Origin: Flagellimonas sp. MMG031
GTDB taxonomy: Bacteria; Bacteroidota; Bacteroidia; Flavobacteriales; Flavobacteriaceae
Direction of reading: 5' to 3'
Assembly (NCBI RefSeq): GCF_040112705.1
Contig: NZ_CP157804.1
Coordinates: 1,490,501 to 1,554,500 of the forward strand
DNA: 64,000 nt
In this document: piece after piece, positions 51,324 through 60,560 of the stretch
How positions within the stretch are numbered: position 1 is the stretch's first letter
Layout of the letters: each line of letters begins with the position of its first letter
The notes under the pieces: model-generated
Databases searched by the model: none
Seen by the model: only the letters and a program-made list of their open reading frames with translations
Told to the model about the DNA's origin: nothing
Made by a program: the position numbers and the translations under genes

Positions 51324-51886
51324 GACAATAGATTTAAGATAAAGAGCAAGGACATGGTGGTACCGTAAATCTTTCCAAGTTCCCTAAGTCCGATTTTTAG
51401 TCTAGACTTTATGGTCCCAAGAGGGATATCCAATTCATCACTTGCCTCCTGCTGCGTCATTCCCTCAAAAAATAGGGCCTCTAAAACAATTCTGTACTTA
51501 TCTTCGATTTTATCCAAATTTTCTTGGATGTCCAGATGTTCCGGATTAATGGCCTTCACTCCAACATTATATACGTCCGAAACGTCGATTTGGATTTCCT
51601 TATCGGATTTATTGTTGATGCTTCGCAATTTATCGATGGCCGTGTTGCGGACAATACGGAACAACCATGTAAAAAGCTTTGCTTTGGAGGCATCGTAGGT
51701 ATCTGCCTTTTTCCAAATTTTTATAAAACTTTCCTGAAGCACATCTTGGGCCAGATCCTCATCCTTTACCACTTTAAAGGCGACACCAAACAAGGTATCC
51801 CCATAATTTTCGTAAAGTAGGGAAATCGCCTTGTCGTCTTTCTCCGCAAGGAGCGAAACAATATGTCTCTCGATCAGTGTGCTCAT
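51320..51886 (-). CDS. ECF-type RNA polymerase sigma factor (SigK-like)
   Basis: A 188-residue ECF factor. Region 2: SLLYENYGDTLFGVAFKVVKDEDLAQDVLQESFIKIW, AKLFTWLFRIVRNTAIDKLR. Region 4: YRIVLEALFFEGMTQQEASDELDIPLGTIKSRLKIGLRELGKI. Coupled with a downstream RskA-type anti-sigma factor. Upstream (51887-52057) are two direct TTATCTCGTA repeats and other dyads that could hold an autoregulated promoter. Confidence 0.95.
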   Translation of the reverse strand: MSTLIERHIVSLLAEKDDKAISLLYENYGDTLFGVAFKVVKDEDLAQDVLQESFIKIWKKADTYDASKAKLFTWLFRIVRNTAIDKLRSINNKSDKEIQIDVSDVYNVGVKAINPEHLDIQENLDKIEDKYRIVLEALFFEGMTQQEASDELDIPLGTIKSRLKIGLRELGKIYGTTMSLLFILNLLS

Positions 51887-51937
51887 TTATGGTGGTTTTG
51901 GTAATTTTTTTTGAACGCCCAAAATCTAAAATAGGAT

Positions 51938-51989
51938 TTATCTCGTATATAAGACAAAGCTACGACGGAAAAAGCGTTTTTATCTCGTA
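51938..51989. promoter_or_regulatory. Direct repeat TTATCTCGTA x2 upstream of the sigma/anti-sigma operon
   Basis: Two identical 10-bp copies (51938-51947 and 51980-51989) start 42 bp apart, about four helical turns. A partial inverse (TACGA) lies between them at 51961. This could be an operator or part of an ECF-type promoter; it is not matched to a known consensus. Confidence 0.35.
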
Positions 51990-52057
51990 GGACTTTGGAA
52001 ACATAAAGGGTGAACAACCCTTTTCGATATACATAAGTTTGGTTAGTTTGGTTTGGT

Positions 52058-52092
52058 ATAACCCTCGTTATTGTCTTCAATGCGAGGGTTAT
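52058..52092 (-). terminator. Hairpin at the end of murB (weak terminator)
   Basis: ATAACCCTCG and CGAGGGTTAT form a 10-bp stem around a 15-nt loop; the murB stop codon lies in one arm. There is no T tract in the murB direction, so termination is uncertain. It isolates murB from the sigma operon promoter region. Confidence 0.45.
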
Positions 52093-53105
52093 TTTATGAT
52101 ATTGACCTCCGGTTGTATTTTTATCTTGAACTTCTTGTATACTTCTTCCTGAATCTTTTTGCTGAGGTCAAGGATTTCCTGCCCGGTGGCATTCCCATGA
52201 TTGACCAGTACCAAGGCCTGTTTGTCGTGCACACCAGCATCACCGAACCGTTTTCCCTTAAACCCACATTGCTCTACCAGCCAACCAGCAGGTATCTTGA
52301 ATCCGTTGTCATCGACCTCATAAAAAGGGGCGTCGGGATGTTTTTTGATGAATCGGTCGAAGGCCTTCTTTGAAATGACCGGGTTTTTGAAAAAACTTCC
52401 GCTGTTTCCAATTTCTTTGGGGTCCGGCAGTTTGCTCCTTCGGATGGCGATCACTGCTTCCGAAATATCCTGAATAGTGGGGTGTACAATGCCCTTTTCC
52501 TTGAGCTCGTTCTCGATGGAGCCGTATCCCGTGTGCAGTACATGGTTCGTTTTGGTCAGTTTTAGGACCACCGAGGTGATGATGTATTTGTCCTTGGCCT
52601 CGTTTTTGAAAATAGAATCCCTATATCCAAAGGCGCAGGCCTCGTTATCAAAGCCTTCCAACTCTCCGGTTGTTACATCCATGGCCGCACAGCTCACGAA
52701 TACATCCTTGAGTTCAACCCCATAGGCACCTATATTCTGAATTGGTGCTGTTCCCACATTACCGGGAATCAACGAAAGGTTTTCCAGTCCGCCGTAACCT
52801 CGCTCCAAGCTCCATAGCACCAGTTCGTGCCAATTTTCGCCTGCCATCACTTTAACCTCTACGCTGTTTTCGTACTCCTCGACTACCGTGATACCCTTGA
52901 GGGCAATATGCATGACCAAGGCATCGATATCCTTGGTGAGCAGCATATTGCTTCCACCGCTAATAATGAATTTCTTGGGATAGGCCTTTAGTTCCAGTAC
53001 TTTCTGGAGCTGTACCAGACCGGTTATTTCAACAAAGAACCGTGCCTTAACGTCAATACCAAAGGTATTGTAGTTTTTTAAGGATATGTTTTCCTGTATG
53101 TTCAC
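52089..53105 (-). CDS. murB: UDP-N-acetylenolpyruvoylglucosamine reductase
   Basis: A 338-residue flavoprotein that completes UDP-N-acetylmuramate for peptidoglycan. NTFGIDVKA start, FAD segment FIISGGSNMLL, the signature LENLSLIPGNVGTAPIQNIGAYGVE, and the catalytic Ser in GNSGSFFKNP are present. It is the long type I MurB. Its start overlaps the stop of the upstream aminotransferase gene by 4 bp (ATGA), so the two are coupled. Confidence 0.97.
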   Translation of the reverse strand: MNIQENISLKNYNTFGIDVKARFFVEITGLVQLQKVLELKAYPKKFIISGGSNMLLTKDIDALVMHIALKGITVVEEYENSVEVKVMAGENWHELVLWSLERGYGGLENLSLIPGNVGTAPIQNIGAYGVELKDVFVSCAAMDVTTGELEGFDNEACAFGYRDSIFKNEAKDKYIITSVVLKLTKTNHVLHTGYGSIENELKEKGIVHPTIQDISEAVIAIRRSKLPDPKEIGNSGSFFKNPVISKKAFDRFIKKHPDAPFYEVDDNGFKIPAGWLVEQCGFKGKRFGDAGVHDKQALVLVNHGNATGQEILDLSKKIQEEVYKKFKIKIQPEVNIIK

Positions 53106-54295
53106 TGTTTGTTGTACTCGGTTAAGGCCTTGCCCAAAATTTGGACGGCCTTTACAAGTTGCTCTTTTTCGAGCACATAGGCAATTCTTATTTGGTTTTT
53201 TCCAAGGCCTGGTGTTGCATAAAAGCCTGCGGCCGGTGCCACCATCACGGTGTTCCCGTTTACTTCAAAGCTTTCCAGCAACCATTGGGCAAAGTGGTCG
53301 GCATCTGCAATGGGCAGTTCGGCAACGCAGTAAAAGGCACCCTGTGGAGTGGCCACTTTTACTCCTTCCAATTTATTGAGCTCGGTAATCAATAGATTTC
53401 TTCGGGCAACGTACTCATCGATGACCTCCTCGAAGTAGGATTGCGGTGTTTCCAAAGCCGCCTCGCTCGCAATCTGTGCAAAGGTGGGAGGGGACAAACG
53501 GGCCTGCGCAAATTTCATCGCTGTGTCGATTACAGCTTTGTTTTTCGAAATCAAACATCCGATTCGTGCTCCGCACATGCTGTATCTTTTGGAAACGGAA
53601 TCCACTACAATGGCATGTTGCTCCAGTCCCGCTACCTGGAGAATGGAGTAGTGCTCCCTTCCGTCATAGGTGAATTCGCGGTACACTTCATCGGCCACCA
53701 AAAAAAGGTCGTGTTTTTTTACTAGTTCTGCCAGTTGATGGATTTCTTCCCTACTGTATAGGTATCCCGTAGGATTCCCCGGATTACAGATAAGGATTGC
53801 CTTTGTTTTTGGAGTGATAAGCTCCTCGAACTTTGAAATAGGGGGAAGTGCAAAATTATTGTCGATGGATGAAGCAATCGGTTTGACCTTTACACCTGCA
53901 GCCGTCGCAAAACCGTTATAGTTGGCGTAAAAGGGTTCTGGAATGATGATTTCGTCATCGTTGTCCATAATGGTTCCCATGGCAAAGGACAAAGCTTCCG
54001 AACCACCTGTGGTCACAATAATGTCCTCGGAGTCCATAAAAATATCCTGTTTGGCATAGTAGCCAGCAATTTTTTTTCGATAGGCCTCGGAGCCTTGGGT
54101 CATACTGTATTCAAGTACTTCAATGGTGTGGTTTCTCACCGCATCGAGCGCCACTTTGGGGGTTTTGATATCGGGTTGTCCAATATTGAGATGAATAACA
54201 TGTGTTCCCCTTTTTTTGGCAGCCTCGGCGTAGGGCACCAATTTACGGATGGGTGATGCGGGCATCTGTACCCCTTTGTTCGAAATACTTGGCAT
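53102..54295 (-). CDS. Pyridoxal phosphate-dependent aminotransferase (class I)
   Basis: A 397-residue fold-type I aminotransferase. Motifs: YSMTQGSEAYRKKIAGYY, TTGGSEALSFAMGTIMDNDDEIIIPEPFYANY, the NPTG box LICNPGNPTGYLYS, the Asp/Tyr segment FLVADEVYREFTYDG, and the PLP lysine in VDSVSKRYSMCGARIGC. This fits the aspartate/aromatic group, specificity unknown. It is coupled to murB by a 4-bp overlap. Confidence 0.95.
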   Translation of the reverse strand: MPSISNKGVQMPASPIRKLVPYAEAAKKRGTHVIHLNIGQPDIKTPKVALDAVRNHTIEVLEYSMTQGSEAYRKKIAGYYAKQDIFMDSEDIIVTTGGSEALSFAMGTIMDNDDEIIIPEPFYANYNGFATAAGVKVKPIASSIDNNFALPPISKFEELITPKTKAILICNPGNPTGYLYSREEIHQLAELVKKHDLFLVADEVYREFTYDGREHYSILQVAGLEQHAIVVDSVSKRYSMCGARIGCLISKNKAVIDTAMKFAQARLSPPTFAQIASEAALETPQSYFEEVIDEYVARRNLLITELNKLEGVKVATPQGAFYCVAELPIADADHFAQWLLESFEVNGNTVMVAPAAGFYATPGLGKNQIRIAYVLEKEQLVKAVQILGKALTEYNKQ

Positions 54296-54442
54296 GTACT
54301 AAAGTTTTCGCAAAAATGAGAAAACCTAGTATCGAAAACAACAAGTTTGAGGATAATTTGCTTGTCTACTAAAATGTTAAAGTATAGCAAGTTATGGAGC
54401 TTTATTTGTATATTTCTTAATGGAGATGCAATAAGGTTGCTT

Positions 54443-55786
54443 ATGTGGAAAAGAATTGCTCTAATTTTTACGCTTCTTTTAGTTGTGCCGAATTTTATTT
54501 GGGCACAGGGGTTTACCTTGCCCAGCAATAAAAAACATCAAAAAATTCGGTTTGAGCTCATCAATAACCTAATTATTATCCCAGTGGAGATCAATGGGGT
54601 GGAGCTTACTTTTATTTTGGATTCTGGGGTGAGCAAACCCATCCTTTTCAATCTTTCCCAATCCGATTCCGTTCCCATCAATAATGTATCGGAAGTAACC
54701 ATACGTGGGCTCGGTGATGGCGAACCGATGAAGGCACTGAGTTCCAAAGGAAACAGATTTACCTTGGGCGATGCCAAAAACTATTCGCAAGACTTATATG
54801 TGGTGATGGATAGGGGCATTGACTTTTCTACCAGTTTGGGAATACCTGTACACGGTATTATGGGCTATGACCTTTTTAGGGATTTTATTGTTGAGGTTAA
54901 TTACAATAGCAAGAAGCTAAAACTGCACAACCCTGAACTTTATACTCACAAGGAACGACGCAATAGGCAAACCATTCCATTAAAGGTAGAACGTCGAAAA
55001 GCCTATGTGGAAGGAACCGTGCTCATGAAGGACACGGCCAATATTCCCGTAAAATTATTGGTGGATACGGGCAGTAGCGATGCCTTATGGCTGTTTCCTG
55101 AGCCTGAAAAAGGTTTGGAAATCCCTGAGAAAAACTACGAAGATCACTTGGGGCGGGGCCTTAGCGGTGACATTTACGGAAAACGGAGTAAGATCGATGG
55201 GGTCCAGATAGGTGGCTTTAAGTTGGATGAAGCCAAAGTGGCCTTTCCTTATCGGGAATCTTTCCAAGGATTGGATAGCCTTGGTGATCGGAACGGAAGT
55301 CTTGGAGGCGAAGTACTCAAGCGGTTCAATATGGTTTTTGATTATGCCCGAGGTAAGGTCACCCTAAAAAAGAATGGAAATTTTAAAGAACCCTTTCAGT
55401 ATAATTTGGCGGGAATAGATTTGCAGCACAACGGATTACGGTACATAGCAGAGCGTATTGCAGATGCCAATGGGATTGTCAAAGAGGACAATGCAGATAC
55501 TTTTGGAAATGTCCAGATTTTATTGGAAAACAAAACAAGACTGAGCTTGGTCCCCGAAATCGTGGTATCCGGTATCCGTGCCGGAAGTCCGGCCGCCGAA
55601 GCCGGACTCCGTGAGGGTGATGTGATATTGGCCGTAAACGGGAAAAGGGTACACCAATATAAATTGCAGGAAATCCTTAAAATGATCAACGAAAAAGAAG
55701 GGAAACGGATAAAAGTCCTCATCGAACGATACAATCAGGATCTGTTGTTCACCTTTGTCCTCAAAAAGATGTTTGACGACGATTAA
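54443..55786 (+). CDS. Aspartyl protease family protein with PDZ domain
   Basis: A 447-residue exported protein (signal peptide ending IWAQ). It has two retropepsin-like halves: F-I-L-D-S-G-V-S-K-P (about residue 60, Asp-Ser-Gly in place of Asp-Thr-Gly) and LLVDTGSSDALWLFP (about 195). A PDZ domain follows (VSGIRAGSPAAEAGLREGDVILAVNGKRV, about 370-410). This is the Bacteroidota layout of periplasmic aspartyl proteases. An earlier in-frame ATG (54347) gives an implausible N-terminus, so 54443 is chosen. A bidirectional terminator follows. Confidence 0.9.
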   Translation: MWKRIALIFTLLLVVPNFIWAQGFTLPSNKKHQKIRFELINNLIIIPVEINGVELTFILDSGVSKPILFNLSQSDSVPINNVSEVTIRGLGDGEPMKALSSKGNRFTLGDAKNYSQDLYVVMDRGIDFSTSLGIPVHGIMGYDLFRDFIVEVNYNSKKLKLHNPELYTHKERRNRQTIPLKVERRKAYVEGTVLMKDTANIPVKLLVDTGSSDALWLFPEPEKGLEIPEKNYEDHLGRGLSGDIYGKRSKIDGVQIGGFKLDEAKVAFPYRESFQGLDSLGDRNGSLGGEVLKRFNMVFDYARGKVTLKKNGNFKEPFQYNLAGIDLQHNGLRYIAERIADANGIVKEDNADTFGNVQILLENKTRLSLVPEIVVSGIRAGSPAAEAGLREGDVILAVNGKRVHQYKLQEILKMINEKEGKRIKVLIERYNQDLLFTFVLKKMFDDD

Positions 55787-55792
55787 AAATAA

Positions 55793-55821
55793 AAAGCCCC
55801 GAACCAATGGTTCGGGGCTTT
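55793..55821. terminator. Bidirectional intrinsic terminator
   Basis: AAAGCCCCGAACC and GGTTCGGGGCTTT with loop AAT, flanked by A and T runs, between the convergent aspartyl protease and DUF1573 genes. Confidence 0.92.
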
Positions 55822-55843
55822 ATTCATCTTTATTTCTTAACGC

Positions 55844-56230
55844 TTACTTTGCGCCAGGAGTTTTTACATTACCCTTGATCTTCAACACTTTTGTAGGTGT
55901 GTCGGCATTCGAGGTTACCGTAATGGCCTTACGAATGGGGCCAACCCTGTTGGTATCATATTTCACTTCGATTTTACCAGTTTTACCGGGCATAATGGGC
56001 TCTTCAGGCTTTTTGGGGATAGTACATCCACAGCTAGATCTAACGTTGCTGATCACCAAAGGCGCATCACCTGTGTTGGTAAATTCAAAAACACGGACAC
56101 CATCACTACCTCTTTCAATTTCTCCGTAATCAATGGTCTCGCTTTTAAATTCGATTTTAGCGGTCTCTTGAGCATATACCCCTAAGGATAAGAGCCCTAC
56201 AAACAGCATGAGTACAGTTTTTTTCATCAT
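55844..56230 (-). CDS. DUF1573 domain-containing exported protein
   Basis: A 128-residue secreted protein (signal peptide ending GVYAQ). The mature part is a single Ig-like/ASH-type beta-sandwich: IEFKSETIDYGEIERGSDGVRVFEFTNTGDAPLVI, NVRSSCGCTIP, GKIEVKYDTNRVGPI. The SSCGCT motif is a DUF1573 hallmark. Function unknown, possibly envelope structural. An upstream in-frame start at 56278 overlaps the promoter; the ATG at 56230 is right. Confidence 0.9.
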   Translation of the reverse strand: MMKKTVLMLFVGLLSLGVYAQETAKIEFKSETIDYGEIERGSDGVRVFEFTNTGDAPLVISNVRSSCGCTIPKKPEEPIMPGKTGKIEVKYDTNRVGPIRKAITVTSNADTPTKVLKIKGNVKTPGAK

Positions 56231-56251
56231 TTTTGGTTTTTGGGTGAACTT

Positions 56252-56284
56252 CAAATGTAGATGTTTTGATACCTGCATCCAAAA
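56252..56284 (-). promoter_or_regulatory. Promoter for the DUF1573 gene (TTTTG-N20-TACATTTG)
   Basis: On the minus strand, TTTTG (56284-56280) and TACATTTG (56259-56252) are 20 bp apart, a full match to the Bacteroidota consensus. It ends 21 bp before the ATG at 56230. Confidence 0.8.
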
Positions 56285-56287
56285 TTC

Positions 56288-56318
56288 TTTTGTTATAGAA
56301 TAACGTTACTTATTTTTG
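56288..56318 (+). promoter_or_regulatory. Promoter for valS (TTTTG-N18-TATTTTTG)
   Basis: TTTTG at 56288-56292 and TATTTTTG at 56311-56318, 18 bp apart, match the Bacteroidota consensus closely. The leader to the valS ATG would be about 107 nt. It stands back to back with the DUF1573 promoter. Confidence 0.7.
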
Positions 56319-56428
56319 TTTCGTATTTCTGGATTGGCCCTCATCCGAAGAATAGCGTAAAATTAACATTTAGCTTTCCCTTCAAAAAAACCAATCACAG
56401 TCCAATTAAACAAAAACTGTACCGAAAC

Positions 56429-59059
56429 ATGGAAATTCCATCAAAATATGACCCAAAACGGGTGGAAGAGCACTGGTATGCCTACTGGTCGGAGCATAAG
56501 TACTTCAGTTCCAAGCCCGATGATAGGGAGCCCTATACCATCGTAATCCCCCCGCCCAACGTAACGGGCGTGCTTCATATGGGCCATATGCTCAACAATA
56601 CCATTCAAGATGTCTTGATTCGCAGGGCAAGGCTCTTGGGTAAAAACGCCTGCTGGGTTCCCGGGATGGACCATGCATCCATTGCTACCGAAGCCAAGGT
56701 GGTTGCCAAATTGAAGGCTGATGGTATCGATAAGTCAAAACTGTCGCGCGATGAATTTTTGAAACACGCCTGGGACTGGACCAACGAGTACGGAGGGGTT
56801 ATTTTGCAACAGTTAAAAAAACTGGGGTGTTCCTGCGATTGGGATCGCACCAAATTCACCATGGATGACGATATGTCAGCATCGGTGATCAAAGTTTTTG
56901 TTGATTTATATAATAAAGGTTTGATTTACAGGGGGTACCGAATGGTGAACTGGGATCCCGAAGCCAAGACCACCCTATCGGATGAGGAGGTCATTTATGA
57001 AGAACGACAAGGCAACCTGTATTATTTGTCCTATGCCATTGAAGGTTCTGACGAGAAAGTGACCATTGCCACTACGCGTCCAGAAACCATTTTGGGAGAT
57101 ACCGCCATCTGCATCAACCCCAATGATGAAAGATATCGTCATTTACGGGGCAAAAAGGCCATTGTGCCCATTTGCGACCGAGTCATACCTATCATTGAGG
57201 ACGAGTACGTCGATGTTGAGTTTGGAACCGGATGTCTCAAGGTTACTCCGGCTCATGATGAAAACGATAAAAACCTTGGGGACAAGCACAATTTGGAGGT
57301 TATCGATATCTTTAATGAAGATGCTACGCTAAATTCCTTTGGACTACACTACGAGGGGAAGGACCGTTTTGAGGTACGAAAGGAGATTGTGAAAGAGCTA
57401 CAGGAAAAGGGATATTTGGTGAAGACCGAACAACATACCAATAAAGTGGGTACTTCCGAACGGACCAAAGCGGTAATCGAGCCCCGACTGTCCGATCAAT
57501 GGTTCTTGAAAATGGAAAATTTGGCCAAACCCGCCTTAGAAGGCGTTTTGGAAACAAAGGATGTCAAATTATACCCGTCTAAGTTCGATAACACCTATCG
57601 CCATTGGATGGAAAATATCCGCGACTGGAACATTTCCCGACAATTATGGTGGGGTCAGCAGATTCCTGCCTATTATTACGGTGATGGAAAAGAGGATTTT
57701 GTCGTGGCCGAAACTCCAGAAGAAGCACTTAAACTGGCACAGGAAAAAACTTCGGACCTCGGACTTCGGGCTTCAGACTTGAAACAGGACCCAGATGTAT
57801 TGGATACCTGGTTCTCCTCTTGGTTATGGCCCATCAGCGTGTTTGGAGGTATTTTGGAGCCAGAAAATGAGGAGGTCAATTATTATTATCCGACCAGCGA
57901 CCTGGTTACCGGACCCGATATTTTGTTCTTTTGGGTGGCCAGAATGATCATGGCTGGCTATGAGTATAGAGGAAAACGACCCTTTGAAAATGTTTACCTC
58001 ACAGGATTGGTTCGCGATAAGCAACGTCGAAAAATGTCCAAATCCTTGGGGAACTCCCCCGATGCACTCCAATTGATAGATGATTTTGGTGCTGATGGAG
58101 TCCGTGTGGGCCTTTTATTGAGTTCCGCCGCTGGTAACGATTTGTTGTTTGATGAAGCCCTTTGCCAGCAAGGAGCCAACTTTGCCAATAAAATATGGAA
58201 CGCCTTTCGATTGGTTCGTGGATGGGAAGTGGCCGACATGCCTCAGCCCGAAGCCGCAGCTAAAGGAATCGAATGGTACAAGGCCAAATTCAATCAGACT
58301 TTGGTTGAAATCGAGGACCATTTTTCCAAATACCGAATTTCCGATGCCCTTATGGCCATTTATAAATTGGTTTGGGACGATTTCTGCTCGTGGTTGTTGG
58401 AAATTGTAAAACCGGAATACCAGAAACCCATCGATCGGAAAACATACGACGAGGTATTGCATCTTTTTGAGGAAAACCTAAAACTGTTGCACCCCTTTAT
58501 GCCATTCTTGACCGAGGAGGTTTGGCAGCATATTGCCGAACGCAGTCCGGAGGAGGCACTTATCGTTTCCCAATGGCCAAAGGCAGAAAAGGTGAATACC
58601 CAGTTGATCTCAGATTTTGATTTTGCTGCGGAGGTCATTTCCGGAGTGAGAACCATCAGAAAAGAGAAAAACATCCCGCAGAAAGATGCGTTGGAGCTTT
58701 TTATGTTGAATGCCGAAGGCGTAAGTTCCCAAATGGATGCCATCATCATCAAATTGGGCAACCTCTCGACCATGGAAACCATAGATGCCAGTTTGGATGG
58801 TGCCCTGACATTTCGGGTGAAAAGTAACGAGTACTTTATCCCCATAAGCGGAGCTATTGATGTGGAGGCGGAAATAGCCAAGATTACGGAGGAGCTTAAC
58901 TATACCAAAGGATTTTTGAAGTCCGTCGAAAAAAAGTTAAGCAACGAACGCTTTGTAAACAATGCACCCGAGCAAGTCGTGGCCATGGAACGCAAAAAAG
59001 CGGCCGACGCCGAGGCCAAAATCGAGACCTTGGAAAAAAGCCTAGCCAGTTTAAAATAA
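56429..59059 (+). CDS. valS: Valine--tRNA ligase
   Basis: An 876-residue class I aminoacyl-tRNA synthetase, normal length for ValRS. HIGH motif as [17 protein letters not shown], editing domain with [18 protein letters not shown] motif as [15 protein letters not shown], anticodon-binding domain, and a C-terminal coiled coil with basic residues (LEKSLASLK). A short linker before [13 protein letters not shown] (residues about 442-453, [11 protein letters not shown]) is encoded by a run of 7-bp repeats. Long 5' leader; its own promoter and terminator. Confidence 0.98.
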   Translation: MEIPSKYDPKRVEEHWYAYWSEHKYFSSKPDDREPYTIVIPPPNVTGVLHMGHMLNNTIQDVLIRRARLLGKNACWVPGMDHASIATEAKVVAKLKADGIDKSKLSRDEFLKHAWDWTNEYGGVILQQLKKLGCSCDWDRTKFTMDDDMSASVIKVFVDLYNKGLIYRGYRMVNWDPEAKTTLSDEEVIYEERQGNLYYLSYAIEGSDEKVTIATTRPETILGDTAICINPNDERYRHLRGKKAIVPICDRVIPIIEDEYVDVEFGTGCLKVTPAHDENDKNLGDKHNLEVIDIFNEDATLNSFGLHYEGKDRFEVRKEIVKELQEKGYLVKTEQHTNKVGTSERTKAVIEPRLSDQWFLKMENLAKPALEGVLETKDVKLYPSKFDNTYRHWMENIRDWNISRQLWWGQQIPAYYYGDGKEDFVVAETPEEALKLAQEKTSDLGLRASDLKQDPDVLDTWFSSWLWPISVFGGILEPENEEVNYYYPTSDLVTGPDILFFWVARMIMAGYEYRGKRPFENVYLTGLVRDKQRRKMSKSLGNSPDALQLIDDFGADGVRVGLLLSSAAGNDLLFDEALCQQGANFANKIWNAFRLVRGWEVADMPQPEAAAKGIEWYKAKFNQTLVEIEDHFSKYRISDALMAIYKLVWDDFCSWLLEIVKPEYQKPIDRKTYDEVLHLFEENLKLLHPFMPFLTEEVWQHIAERSPEEALIVSQWPKAEKVNTQLISDFDFAAEVISGVRTIRKEKNIPQKDALELFMLNAEGVSSQMDAIIIKLGNLSTMETIDASLDGALTFRVKSNEYFIPISGAIDVEAEIAKITEELNYTKGFLKSVEKKLSNERFVNNAPEQVVAMERKKAADAEAKIETLEKSLASLK
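57749..57783 (+). repeat. In-frame 7-bp repeat array inside valS
   Basis: Five consecutive heptamers ACTTCGG, ACCTCGG, ACTTCGG, GCTTCAG, ACTTGAA. On the other strand they read GTCTGAA, GCCCGAA, GTCCGAG, GTCCGAA, similar in period and GTC start to the intergenic arrays at 23380 and 23522. Confidence 0.7.
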
Positions 59060-59084
59060 CTTTGGCTGTCATATCATGAGTTTG

Positions 59085-59120
59085 AGAAGGGAAGTCTGCT
59101 TCCCTTTTCTTTTTATTTTT
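59085..59120 (+). terminator. Intrinsic terminator after valS
   Basis: AGAAGGGAAG, loop TCTG, CTTCCCTTTTCT, then TTTTATTTTT. It separates valS from the GH109-like gene. Confidence 0.88.
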
Positions 59121-59159
59121 CATACTTTGGACGAACAATAACCAACGTCTTTTGCACTT

Positions 59160-60548
59160 ATGAAAAACCTCGATAGACGAAGTTTTATCCAAAAAACTTC
59201 ACTTTCTGCTGCCGCGATAACCATTGCTCCATCGTATTTAAAAGCCAATCCGGAACGCCCTTTGGCATCAACCTATATGGGTGGATTTGCAGCGCCTAAA
59301 TTGGAAAAGGTTCGCGCCGCTTTCATTGGTGTAGGAGCCAGAGGGGGAACACATGCCAAGTTCTTTGCTGCGCTGGAAGGTACCGAGGTGGTCGCTATCT
59401 GTGATTTGTATGAAGATTTGGTAAAAGAAAAGACCCAATGGGTAAAAGAGGCGGCCGGGGAAAATCGGCATAAAAACATCAAACCGTACTGGGGTGATGA
59501 GGATGCATGGCGAACCATGCTGAAAGAAGTGCAACCAGATATTGTTTTTATTGCCACTAATTGGGCCAATCATGCCCCAATGGCCATCGGTGCCATGGAA
59601 CACGGGGCACATGCCTTTGTTGAGGTACCCATCGCAACCACCATTCAGGAGATGTGGGATATTGTGGATGCGAGCGAACGCACCCAAAAACACTGTATGA
59701 TGTTGGAAAACGTCAATTACAGTCGGGATGAGTTAATGTTCCTAAATATGTGCCGACAAGGGGTGATTGGTGAAATCTTGCACGGGGAAGCAGCGTACAT
59801 TCACGAATTACGCTGGCAAATGGAAAAGCAGGAGCGAGGTACGGGCTCATGGCGGACCTACCACTATGCCAAAAGAAATGGAAATTTATATCCGACCCAT
59901 GGTCTGGGACCAGTGGCCCAATATATGAACCTCGCACGGCAAGATGATACTTTTGGCAGCTTGGTTTCCTTCTCCACGCCAGCGAGGGGGCGTGAATTAT
60001 ATGCCGAGAAAAATTATCCATCCGACCATAAATGGAATCAACTCGATTTTAAAGGTGGAGATTTAAATACATCCATCGTTAAAACCGCTATGGGAAAAAC
60101 CATTATGGTGCAGTGGGACGAAACCAGTCCAAGACCTTATTCTCGATTGAACTTGGTGCAAGGAACCAAAGGAATTTTGGCTGGCTTCCCAACCCGTGTT
60201 GCATTGGAAGGTGGGGTGGAAGGGCTTACCAAAGACCATCACTCTTGGGTGCAAGGAGAACAACTTCAAAAATTATACGAGAAATACGACCATCCTCTTT
60301 ATAAAAGACTGAACAAGGCCGCCAAGGGCAGTGGACATGGAGGCATGGATGGCATCATGGTGTACCGTATCGTGGAATGCCTCCAAAAAGGGCTTCCTTT
60401 GGACCAAAATGTGTACGAGGGTTGTTTGTGGAGTGCAGTTTCTCCATTGAGTGAACGTTCCGTGGCCAGCGGTGGAGCGCCCCAGCCTTTCCCTGATTTT
60501 ACGAGGGGCAACTGGAAAGAAACTGCACCTTTGGGAATTGTTGATTAA
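59160..60548 (+). CDS. Gfo/Idh/MocA family oxidoreductase, GH109-like
   Basis: A 462-residue protein with a twin-arginine signal (RRSFIQKTSLSAAA), so exported folded with bound NAD. Rossmann motif GVGARGGTHAKFF, dinucleotide acid in VVAICDLYEDL. The segments HAFVEVPIATTIQEMW, MLENVNYSRDELMFLNMCRQGVIGE, AYIHELRW and LYPTHGLGPVAQYMN match the GH109 alpha-N-acetylgalactosaminidase subgroup, which uses a NAD-dependent elimination mechanism (known). The likely substrate is a terminal alpha-GalNAc. It begins a cassette with a GHMP kinase (12 bp on) and a nucleotidyltransferase. Confidence 0.85.
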   Translation: MKNLDRRSFIQKTSLSAAAITIAPSYLKANPERPLASTYMGGFAAPKLEKVRAAFIGVGARGGTHAKFFAALEGTEVVAICDLYEDLVKEKTQWVKEAAGENRHKNIKPYWGDEDAWRTMLKEVQPDIVFIATNWANHAPMAIGAMEHGAHAFVEVPIATTIQEMWDIVDASERTQKHCMMLENVNYSRDELMFLNMCRQGVIGEILHGEAAYIHELRWQMEKQERGTGSWRTYHYAKRNGNLYPTHGLGPVAQYMNLARQDDTFGSLVSFSTPARGRELYAEKNYPSDHKWNQLDFKGGDLNTSIVKTAMGKTIMVQWDETSPRPYSRLNLVQGTKGILAGFPTRVALEGGVEGLTKDHHSWVQGEQLQKLYEKYDHPLYKRLNKAAKGSGHGGMDGIMVYRIVECLQKGLPLDQNVYEGCLWSAVSPLSERSVASGGAPQPFPDFTRGNWKETAPLGIVD

Positions 60549-60560
60549 TAGAGGAAATTG

